The position numbers were made by a program, and so were the translations under genes. Source: WVZL01 sp041862375 (GTDB lineage: Bacteria; Acidobacteriota; Aminicenantia; Aminicenantales; Aminicenantaceae). From it: DNA of 13,559 bases. The stretch covers positions 1-13,559 of the forward strand of contig JBGVTE010000120.1 of the NCBI GenBank assembly GCA_041862375.1, given 5' to 3'. Under the pieces are notes generated by a model that was not told where the DNA came from, did no database searches, and saw only the letters and a program-made list of their open reading frames with translations. Shown here in pieces: positions 6,729 to 13,318 of this stretch. Each line of letters opens with the position of its first letter. Positions within the stretch are counted from its first letter, which is position 1.

Positions 6729-7874
6729 TTAATCCCCAAGAATCTTTTTAGCCTCCTTGAGGCCTGATCCTGTCTCAAACCTATAATCCAGGGACGATAA
6801 AGTCTTTTCCAGAGCCTCAATAGCAAAATAAACCTGGGAAACTGATAAGTTTCCCATATGCCCCATGCGAAATACATTGCCTGCTGTTTTTCCGAGCCCT
6901 CCTGCTACCACTACTCCATTTTCTAGGTAGAGACTTCTGAATGATTTATCTTCGATGCTCTCTGGATAATTGACAACCGAAAGAGTATCAGCAAGAAAGG
7001 GATCCTCTGTGAAAAACGTAAATCCAAGACCGATTAATGCTGCTCGAATGGCTCGAGCAGTGCGGGTATGACGGAGGAATCTCTGCTCCATCCCTTCCTC
7101 CAGTACAATTTTTGTGCTCTCATAGAATGCTCTTATCTCATTAACACATGGAGTTGAGAAATATTTGGAAGGATCTTTCATGATAGGAAGCCATCTCAAT
7201 AAATCAGAATAGTAAGCTGGGACAGTCCTGATTGTGCTTCTTTTTTCCATACTTCTCTCTGAAACGACTAATATGGCCATACCTGGAGGAGCACCAAAAC
7301 ATTTTTGAGGGGCGGTAAAGACAACATCAATTCTCCAATCATCCATCCTTTCCTCTATTCCTCCCGTTGCACAGACTCCATCCACTATGTAGATACAATC
7401 GTGATCCCTTAGCACATCAGCGTAATCTTTAATGGGCGCACACGCTCCTGTGCAGGTATCAACATGAGTACTAACGACTGCGGTATACTTTCTCTCTGCT
7501 AACCTCTTTCTCAATTCTTCAGGCAAGACAGCCTTACCCCATTGACTCTCGATTATATCAAAGTCAATGTCAAAGCATTGAGCAATCTGAGCCATCCTCT
7601 GACCAAAAAAACCTTGAGAAAGAATGAGAATCTTCTCTCCCCTACCAACAGTATTTAAAAGAGTCATTTCCATGGCCAGCGTTCCTGATCCTGCCACTAT
7701 AAAAGCCTCTCCCCCTTCACAGAACACAATTTTTTTCATATTAGCTAAGGCATCCTTTAATTCTCCTACAAATATTTGACTCACATGGGAAACAGTAGGA
7801 TACGAAAGGCTCTTGATAATTCGAGGATGAACAGGCGTTGGGCCTGGAATTAAAAGCAGCTTTTCTTTTAACAT
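6729..7874 (-). CDS. Class V PLP-dependent aminotransferase (alanine-glyoxylate / serine-pyruvate type)
   Basis: This is a fold-type I class V aminotransferase of 381 residues, the usual length for the alanine-glyoxylate, serine-pyruvate and archaeal aspartate branch. LLLIPGPTPVHPRI (7-20) is the substrate-side N-terminal motif. AGSGTLAMEMTL (61-72) forms the phosphate-binding region, Asp165 in IYIVDGVCATGG stacks on the cofactor ring, and Lys191 in TAPQKCFGAPPG is the Schiff-base lysine. GNVFRMGHMGN near the C-terminus carries the substrate carboxylate Arg. The true amino donor and keto acceptor cannot be read from the sequence. A strong AGGAGA (7879-7884) precedes the ATG. It is the first gene of the pair with the DUF362 ferredoxin and is divergent from the OYE-like gene; the gap between them contains a MITE-like element. 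Confidence 0.92.
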   Translation of the reverse strand: MLKEKLLLIPGPTPVHPRIIKSLSYPTVSHVSQIFVGELKDALANMKKIVFCEGGEAFIVAGSGTLAMEMTLLNTVGRGEKILILSQGFFGQRMAQIAQCFDIDFDIIESQWGKAVLPEELRKRLAERKYTAVVSTHVDTCTGACAPIKDYADVLRDHDCIYIVDGVCATGGIEERMDDWRIDVVFTAPQKCFGAPPGMAILVVSERSMEKRSTIRTVPAYYSDLLRWLPIMKDPSKYFSTPCVNEIRAFYESTKIVLEEGMEQRFLRHTRTARAIRAALIGLGFTFFTEDPFLADTLSVVNYPESIEDKSFRSLYLENGVVVAGGLGKTAGNVFRMGHMGNLSVSQVYFAIEALEKTLSSLDYRFETGSGLKEAKKILGD

Positions 7875-7950
7875 TTTATCTCCTAAGGCGTTTTATCAAT
7901 CCTCATTTTTATCAATAATGTTACATAAATCAAGCTATAAATAAGCACGT

Positions 7951-8134
7951 AAGCATCCTTTGCTCTATTATTAGAGCTAAAGTAGTCATCAGCGAGTAGG
8001 TATAGCAGTTTTAAGGCTTGCTGGGGAAAAAATTACATGTTTTTGAATACACTGCCTGAGCTTTCCTTCATACGACTTTCTTCACCGCATACCCGCTTGC
8101 TTGTTTATCATTTATCACGGAAAAAGAGATGCTT
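7951..8134. mobile_element. Divergent copy of a MITE-like element (copy A)
   Basis: This 184-base stretch aligns from end to end with the better-preserved element at 13332-13548. Both begin AAGCATC. From base 29 the left halves match without gaps (AAAGTAGTCATCAGCGAG here, AAAATAGTCATTGAGCGA there). On the right, CCTTCATACGACTTTCTTCACC differs by one base from the other copy, and the end TATCACGGAAAAAGAGATGCTT differs by two. The middle is shorter and diverged, and the left terminal repeat has decayed beyond AAGCATC. No clear flanking duplication remains, so the insertion is old. It sits in the promoter gap between the aminotransferase and OYE-like genes and may affect their expression. Confidence 0.75.
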
Positions 8135-8251
8135 CATAAAGTAATAATTAATAGACCTGAACATCCATGTTTTGATAATATAGTGGCTATGAAAAAATCT
8201 AATGCGCAGCTCATGAGGCTTCTCTGGCCATGTCCAGGGGGATTTAGCTAG
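8129..8251 (+). CDS. Possible 40-residue small protein (doubtful)
   Basis: An ATG inside the right end of the MITE-like copy opens a 40-codon frame ending at TAG 8249-8251, 17 bases before the OYE-like gene. The peptide contains NRPEHPCFDNIVAM and ends LMRLLWPCPGGFS. The composition is protein-like, but there is no clean ribosome site (only GGAAAAAGAG just upstream) and I recognise no family. It could be a leader peptide, a gene relic beside the element, or chance. Confidence 0.2.
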   Translation: MLHKVIINRPEHPCFDNIVAMKKSNAQLMRLLWPCPGGFS

Positions 8252-8268
8252 TTTGAAAAAAATAAAGA

Positions 8269-9357
8269 ATGGACTCGATTCTTTTTTCTCCTATCAGGAT
8301 TGGATCTGTTGAAATTCCCAACAGATTTGTTCGTTCAGCAACACATGATTTCATGGCCAACGATGATGGATCAATCACTGAAAGACAAACTTTGCTCTAT
8401 AAAAATCTAGCTCAGGGAGAAATCGGATTAATAATAACAGGCCATGTCTATGTTAGTCCTCATGGGAAAGCAAGCCCCTTTCAAACGGGAATTCATGATG
8501 ACAGCTTAATCAAAGGTTTAAAAAGAATTACAGAAGCGGTTCACTGTTATCCCGGTCGTGTTTTTCTTCAGCTTTCCCATGCTGGCAGGCAAACTAAGCC
8601 TCGACTGTGCAAATGTACTCCTTTAGCTCCTTCTCCTGTGTTTGAACCAACTTTTAAAGTTATGCCGAAAGAAATGAATTCTAATGATATCTCCCGAGTA
8701 ATAGAAGACTTTATTCAAGCTGGCCAGAGAGCTAAAAAAGCAGGTTTTGACGGCGTCCAACTCCATCTTGCTCACGGCTATCTCCTCAGTAGCTTTATTT
8801 CACCTTATACAAACAGAAGACAAGATACATGGGGAGGACCGCTTGAAAATCGAGTTAGAATAATTATCGAGATCCTAAGAGGAATTAAAAGCACGCTCGG
8901 AGAAGAATTTCCAGTGATTATAAAACTTAATTCTACAGATTTTTTACCGGAAGGATTGGGACTGAGCGAGAGTATTCGAATAGCAAAGATTTTGGAGGAA
9001 GAAGGAGTTGATGGAATTGAAGTGAGTGGAGGAATGGCAGAGGCAGGAAAAGGTTCAGTCTGGAAAGGAATCCGATCTGAAGATGAAGAAGGCTATTTTG
9101 TCCAAAACGCAGCAAGAATAAAATCTGCAGTTGCTGTCCCTGTTACTGGGCTGGGAGGAATCAGATCATTTTCAGTAATGGAGAAATTTGTCACGGAAGG
9201 CAAAGTTGACCTCATTTCTATGAGTCGTCCTTTCATCCGTGATCCATTCTTAATAAAAAAATATCATCAGGGAGAGACAAAAAAAGCAGAGTGCATCTCC
9301 TGTAATAAATGCTTCAATTTGAGAGGAATCAGGTGTGTTGAACTCGAATGTAACTAA
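8269..9357 (+). CDS. Old Yellow Enzyme family NADH:flavin oxidoreductase
   Basis: This FMN-dependent TIM-barrel ene-reductase has 362 residues. IGSVEIPNRFVRSATHDFMA (11-30) is the N-terminal FMN-binding strand, LQLSHAGRQT (100-109) and QLHLAHGYLLSSFISPYTNRR (164-184) are family hallmarks, and His166/His169 bind the substrate. GGPLENRVR and, late in the barrel, LISMSRPFIRDP (315-326) bind the FMN phosphate. It is a single-domain form, without the C-terminal NAD(P)H/FAD domain of 2,4-dienoyl-CoA reductase or trimethylamine dehydrogenase. It nevertheless keeps a cysteine cluster at its end (CISCNKC...GIRC; Cys342, 345, 348, 356), the place where those enzymes bind 4Fe-4S. The likely role is reduction of an activated C=C bond; substrate unknown. 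The ribosome site is weak. The stop codon overlaps that of the VIT-VWA gene on the other strand. Confidence 0.9.
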   Translation: MDSILFSPIRIGSVEIPNRFVRSATHDFMANDDGSITERQTLLYKNLAQGEIGLIITGHVYVSPHGKASPFQTGIHDDSLIKGLKRITEAVHCYPGRVFLQLSHAGRQTKPRLCKCTPLAPSPVFEPTFKVMPKEMNSNDISRVIEDFIQAGQRAKKAGFDGVQLHLAHGYLLSSFISPYTNRRQDTWGGPLENRVRIIIEILRGIKSTLGEEFPVIIKLNSTDFLPEGLGLSESIRIAKILEEEGVDGIEVSGGMAEAGKGSVWKGIRSEDEEGYFVQNAARIKSAVAVPVTGLGGIRSFSVMEKFVTEGKVDLISMSRPFIRDPFLIKKYHQGETKKAECISCNKCFNLRGIRCVELECN

Positions 9358-11462
9358 CGAATATCTGAAATTTTATAGTTTACTCCCTCATAAGTAACGA
9401 TGAGATTCTTTGCTACTGAGAGGTATTTAGCTATTCCTGAATTTTCAAAGAGAAGACGAAAATAATCCTCAGAATTGAATGTAATTTCCCTTACAGGACT
9501 CCCTTCTTCATACAAGCTGTCAATCCAATAGCCATCCTTAAAATAAAAGGTTTTATCCTCCTTGTACTTAATTCGCTTTGAAGTAACTTGAGCCGCTCTA
9601 TCTTGCTTCTTAAAAATCTGGGTTGCTTTGGCCATTTTGACAGCGCCTGCTCCGGTTACTTGACGGGCCTTGAGAGCTTCTTCAGCTTCAGGAGCTGCTG
9701 CTACAATACTGAGGCGTTCTTTTTCTGTGACGAGAAAAGAGGTATAAGGTGTTACTATTCCAAACTTTAAACCAAGTTTTTTGACTTCTTCAACAAGCTC
9801 ATCTTTCTCTCCACTCAAACGTATCTCTTCAAGTAGATAACCTATTCTTCGAGTTGCCCAGAGGCGGGGGAGAAACTTGTAAGATTCATCTTTAATCAGG
9901 GCTTGAGATTCGAGAATAAATTTTTTCTCTTTCTTTACTACCTTACCGGAAAGGATTACTGACACAGGCCCCTTTCCCTTGAATTTACCCAGTATAACAA
10001 GCTGAGATCCTCTGAAAAGGTCTGGCAAACTACGAGGATATGAGTCTTTTACCTCAATCCCCTTGAATGAAACCTTTAAATCTGAGAGGAGAGGCGAAGA
10101 AATTTTTTCATAATAATTGGAGAGAGTAAATTCCAAGTTATCCTTCTCACCCACATAGACAGAAGTGCCTCGACTTTCGGAAGAAATCCTGTCCAGTAGC
10201 TCAGTGTTAACATCGTACCCTACTCCAAAGACAAAAACGCGTGAATTCACCATGTTTGTCCGAGCGATATTCTTTAAAATTTCTCTCGTTTCAGTAATCC
10301 CGACTGTCGGAAGCCCGTCTGTAAGAAAAAGAACATAATTTGGCCTTTCCTCAGCTTGAGTCATTTTAAGTGCTTTTATCAGTGCCTCGTTTATGTTTGT
10401 GCCGCCAGAATCTTCTATATCATCAACAAACACAAGAGCTTTAGATCGATTCTGAGAATTTGCTGGAACGAGCTCTTTGGAGAATAAATCAACACTATCA
10501 TCGAAATCAACGATTGAGAACATATCTTTTTCGTCTAAATGATTAATGATAAAACGAACAGCGTCTTTAGCCTGGACGATTTTTTCCCCGCTCATGCTCC
10601 CAGAACTATCAAGAACAATTATTATATTCTTATTGAGAACTTTTTCCTTTTTGGATGAGTAATGGGGGGAAGCCAAGAGCATATAATAACCTTCTTTTTC
10701 AGCCTCATAGTTCAAGAGAGAGAGTCCAATATCATCTTGAGAGAGAGAAAAGTAAAGAACAAAATCCTTATCCGGTTTGATGCCGCTCCCCTCAAAGCCC
10801 ACTCTTGCCTTAAACTCACTTTCCTTCTTAACTGAAATCTTATGAGAAGGAGAATATAAATTAGAAAGTGGAATTTTTGATTTGATTTCGACAGAAATGG
10901 TGACCTCTTTAATCGGATTGAGAGAAAATCTTTCAGTGTTCAAAGGATACCGATATTTAATGAAATCTCTCTCCGTTTTTAAAACTTCAGAGTAAGTAAG
11001 TTTGATTCTCTTTTCTCCTCGAGCAGGGATGGGAAAGATTCGAGCCCTGAACATATCTCTGCCTATGTATTCAAGGAGGGCAGGATCCTTCATTCTGCGG
11101 ACAATATCTTGATAAATTGATCGAGCCTTATCTCGATCGAGAATTTCTCCTTTGATTTCTTTACCGTCAATATACATCGAAAACTCTGAAATGGCAGCTT
11201 CCTCAGGGATAGGGAAAATGAAGATTCCCTCTATATCCCTGTTATGAGTATTAACGAATACTTGATCAATTGAAGTTTTAGCCACTCTGCTTGTTATTTT
11301 CACGTTAACTCTGTGGTATTTGACTGATAAAGGAGGAATCTTCTCGTCTGGACGCGGGACAGGGATGATAACTCCATCAGCGAATAGATTCAGTGACAAC
11401 CTGTTTAAGAGTAAAAATAAAAAAAGAAAAAAATAAAGCTTGTATGTTCGATTCTTTCTCAT
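9354..11462 (-). CDS. Secreted VIT and von Willebrand factor A domain protein
   Basis: From the ATG at 11462 this is a 702-residue exported protein. An upstream in-frame ATG at 11552 exists, but the 11462 start has an AAGGAG (11470-11475) 7 bases away and directly begins a signal peptide (MRKNRTYK, then a long Phe/Leu core, cleavage near FADG). The VIT domain (about 35-160) contains DRDKARSIYQDIVRRMKDP and FRARIFPIPARGEKRI, as in inter-alpha-trypsin inhibitor heavy chains. The VWA domain (about 278-450) has a complete MIDAS: DSSGS (285-289), Thr355 in GGTNIN and TDG (381-383), so metal-dependent ligand binding is expected. The C-terminal 250 residues are an uncharacterised beta-rich region. 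It probably acts at or outside the cell envelope. It is the third gene of the minus-strand cluster after the M14-like lipoprotein and the HAD gene. Confidence 0.9.
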   Translation of the reverse strand: MRKNRTYKLYFFLFLFLLLNRLSLNLFADGVIIPVPRPDEKIPPLSVKYHRVNVKITSRVAKTSIDQVFVNTHNRDIEGIFIFPIPEEAAISEFSMYIDGKEIKGEILDRDKARSIYQDIVRRMKDPALLEYIGRDMFRARIFPIPARGEKRIKLTYSEVLKTERDFIKYRYPLNTERFSLNPIKEVTISVEIKSKIPLSNLYSPSHKISVKKESEFKARVGFEGSGIKPDKDFVLYFSLSQDDIGLSLLNYEAEKEGYYMLLASPHYSSKKEKVLNKNIIIVLDSSGSMSGEKIVQAKDAVRFIINHLDEKDMFSIVDFDDSVDLFSKELVPANSQNRSKALVFVDDIEDSGGTNINEALIKALKMTQAEERPNYVLFLTDGLPTVGITETREILKNIARTNMVNSRVFVFGVGYDVNTELLDRISSESRGTSVYVGEKDNLEFTLSNYYEKISSPLLSDLKVSFKGIEVKDSYPRSLPDLFRGSQLVILGKFKGKGPVSVILSGKVVKKEKKFILESQALIKDESYKFLPRLWATRRIGYLLEEIRLSGEKDELVEEVKKLGLKFGIVTPYTSFLVTEKERLSIVAAAPEAEEALKARQVTGAGAVKMAKATQIFKKQDRAAQVTSKRIKYKEDKTFYFKDGYWIDSLYEEGSPVREITFNSEDYFRLLFENSGIAKYLSVAKNLIVTYEGVNYKISDIR

Positions 11463-11509
11463 TCTTCTTCTCCTTACAGAGAAAGCGACTATCCCCTTCT
11501 CATAATTAA

Positions 11510-11535
11510 TAACCTTTAAAACATAAAAAAGGTTA
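11510..11535. promoter_or_regulatory. Inverted repeat in the leader of the VIT-VWA gene
   Basis: TAACCTTT (11510-11517) and AAAGGTTA (11528-11535) form an 8-base perfect inverted repeat with a 10-base spacer, about 48-73 bases before the start codon at 11462. It could be an operator or an RNA hairpin in the leader between the HAD and VIT-VWA genes. The A/T-rich spacer makes a specific assignment impossible. Confidence 0.35.
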
Positions 11536-11573
11536 CTAGTTATTCTTTTCACTTTTGGTGGTAGCTGGCGAAT

Positions 11574-12158
11574 CTACCACAAAAGCTCTTCTATTCTTTC
11601 CCCGAGTTTTTCTACCGATTTAACAACTTCAACAGAAGAAGAAGTAAATATCTGCCTTTCCTTACTAAGAATATAGATTTTAGTAATGCCGGCCCTTTCC
11701 GCTGCCTTGATATCAAAATGAGAATCTCCCACAACACAACACTCCTCTCTCTTTATTTCCATCTTTTTCAAAACAGCAAGGAAAGGAGCCGGGGAAGGTT
11801 TCCACAAGCCGCTTTCTCTTGTAATGACACAGTCGAACTGGAGTTTAAACTTTTTTAAAAGAAAATATACATTTTTTCTTGAATTATTGGTCACTAATGC
11901 CTTTTTTATGCCTCTTTCTGTCAATGCAGTCAGCAACTCTGATATTCCTCTCTTAAGGACAGCTTTTTCTGTAGCATTTTTTTCATACTTCTCAAGCAAT
12001 TTCCATTTCTTAGACTTCTCAGGCTCTTCAAGCCCTGCAAGGAAGGAAAGTATCGGAACTCCATCAGTCTCCAGTTCTTCTTTTATTCTACTCCAATTGT
12101 AAGGGGCATCGACTATTGTGCCATCGAGGTCAAAAATAACAGCTTTGAGCCTTTCCAT
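11574..12158 (-). CDS. HAD-superfamily phosphatase (HAD-IA, phosphoglycolate-phosphatase-like)
   Basis: This 194-residue haloacid dehalogenase-type hydrolase has all four motifs. IFDLDGT gives nucleophile Asp10 and acid/base Asp12, VTNNS (89-93) is motif II, Lys120 in GLWKPSP is motif III, and VVGDSHFDI (142-150) is motif IV with Asp145 and Asp149. A short helical cap lies at about 15-75. The pattern fits small phosphate-ester phosphatases such as phosphoglycolate phosphatase, but HAD substrates cannot be read from motifs alone. The start codon overlaps the stop of the upstream M14-like gene (TAATG) and has only a weak ribosome site, so translation is probably coupled. Confidence 0.9.
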   Translation of the reverse strand: MERLKAVIFDLDGTIVDAPYNWSRIKEELETDGVPILSFLAGLEEPEKSKKWKLLEKYEKNATEKAVLKRGISELLTALTERGIKKALVTNNSRKNVYFLLKKFKLQFDCVITRESGLWKPSPAPFLAVLKKMEIKREECCVVGDSHFDIKAAERAGITKIYILSKERQIFTSSSVEVVKSVEKLGERIEELLW

Positions 12159-13225
12159 TAATACTGAACTTTTCCCACCTCAAAAAGAGGCTCCCCTTTG
12201 CTTATAGGAGGTGTGTTTATTATGTAGAGAATGATTCCGGTGAATGGAGCCCTCACTTCTTCTTTTACATTTCCAAGATAATCCGTAATAATTCCTACTT
12301 TTTCTCCTTCAGCCACATGATAACCCATCTTTATTTGAGGGTAGAAAAGGCCATTATGGTTCGAATAGATAACCTTATAGGGCTCTATCCAGACTGGCTC
12401 TGTCACAAATTCAGGTTTTCCTTCTATCATTCGGAAAAGCTTCATAACACTAAGAATTCCCTTGATGTTGCGAACGATAGATTCTTCATCAGTTTTGCCC
12501 AGATACCCAGATTCAGTTGTGATTGCAGGTTTCAAAAGAATGATTCCTGTATTTCCCAAGTATTTAGAATGTGTGATATCTTGAGAACGAGTTTTATCGA
12601 TGATGATGTATTTTATTCCGAAGGCCAAGGCCATTTCTTTACTAATTCTATCTTTTTCTTCGTTTCCACTTATCATCCAGTAGACATAAGGGATAAGCGC
12701 CTCGTTACCATCTCCACAGTGAAGATCTATGAGATAATCGCATTTTGTTATGACTTCTTCCTTCAAAATAAAAGCAATACGCTCGCTGATAGAACCCTGT
12801 AGATTTCCAGGAAATACTCTGTTTAAATTTTTCCAATCATAGGGGCTGTAATAGATAATCCTTTTCTGAAAAGCAGGAAGATTGGCAATATGAACGAAAA
12901 TCAAAGTTCCAGAGAGAGAAGCAGGGTCAATCATTTTTTTCATACGATAGAGCGCTAAAATGGGCGGGTATTCATAACCATGAACCCCTGCTACTAAAGC
13001 TAAAACTTTCCCCCTTCTCGATCCATTGATAACAGTAACTGGAATAAAAGTACCCACACCATCTATCTCAGGCACTGATATGAGACCTGACCTCATCTCT
13101 CCAGAAGGAACTTTTATATCCCCTATGGCAAAAAAATCGTTATTATTCGTACATAAAGCACATGCAGATAATCCGATAAAAAACAGAACTGATAGTGTAA
13201 CACCTCTGATGATTTTTAAAGTCAT
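12158..13225 (-). CDS. M14-family AstE/AspA-like (succinylglutamate desuccinylase/aspartoacylase) lipoprotein
   Basis: This 355-residue zinc-dependent amidohydrolase or carboxypeptidase-like protein belongs to the AstE/AspA branch of M14. Zinc ligands are His82 and Glu85 in AGVHGYEYPP and His169 in YLIDLHCGD. NLNRVFPG (134-140 region) is the substrate-binding motif, and Glu238 in AITTESGYLG is the likely catalytic base. The C-terminal 80 residues (GYHVAEGEKVGIITDYLG...VRAPFTGIIL) look like a biotinyl/lipoyl-type barrel, which is common in this branch. The N-terminus is a signal sequence ending in a lipobox, LSAC, so Cys22 would be lipid-modified and the enzyme would work outside the cytoplasm; the substrate (acylated amino acid or peptide) is unknown. 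AAGGAG (13233-13238) precedes the ATG by 7 bases. It is the first gene of the minus-strand cluster. Confidence 0.88.
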   Translation of the reverse strand: MTLKIIRGVTLSVLFFIGLSACALCTNNNDFFAIGDIKVPSGEMRSGLISVPEIDGVGTFIPVTVINGSRRGKVLALVAGVHGYEYPPILALYRMKKMIDPASLSGTLIFVHIANLPAFQKRIIYYSPYDWKNLNRVFPGNLQGSISERIAFILKEEVITKCDYLIDLHCGDGNEALIPYVYWMISGNEEKDRISKEMALAFGIKYIIIDKTRSQDITHSKYLGNTGIILLKPAITTESGYLGKTDEESIVRNIKGILSVMKLFRMIEGKPEFVTEPVWIEPYKVIYSNHNGLFYPQIKMGYHVAEGEKVGIITDYLGNVKEEVRAPFTGIILYIINTPPISKGEPLFEVGKVQY

Positions 13226-13252
13226 TTTGAAGCTCCTTCTCTTTTAGTGCTT

Positions 13253-13281
13253 ATTCTACCAGGAAAACCTCGGGGAGTAAA
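13253..13281 (-). promoter_or_regulatory. Candidate promoter of the M14-HAD-VWA cluster
   Basis: On the minus strand TTTACT (13281-13276) and TAGAAT (13258-13253) are 17 bases apart, a fair -35/-10 pair. The start would lie near 13246, leaving a leader of about 20 bases that includes the AAGGAG site. The -35 touches the GGGGACG hairpin. Confidence 0.35.
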
Positions 13282-13312
13282 ATTAGGGGACGGTTCTTTC
13301 GTCCCCAATTTT
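13279..13312. repeat. REP-like hairpin, GGGGACG stem
   Basis: AAAATTAGGGGACG (13279-13292) pairs with CGTCCCCAATTTT (13300-13312), leaving one bulged A, around the loop GTTCTTT. This is a strong stem in otherwise AT-rich sequence. Its left arm resembles the one at 2235-2248. Similar GGGGACGGTTCT repeats are, from memory, scattered between genes in many anaerobe genomes. It lies upstream of the minus-strand cluster, so it is not a terminator for a gene in this window. Confidence 0.55.
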
Positions 13313-13318
13313 CTTGGA

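Noticed and set aside
11463..11552. 30-residue extension of the VIT-VWA protein from ATG 11552
   Set aside because: It would bury the signal peptide, whereas the ATG at 11462 has an excellent AAGGAG site and starts directly with the signal sequence.
12317..12802. 161-codon plus-strand frame opposite the M14-like gene
   Set aside because: It is a shadow: the opposite-strand gene has intact zinc and catalytic motifs, and this translation has no protein-family pattern.
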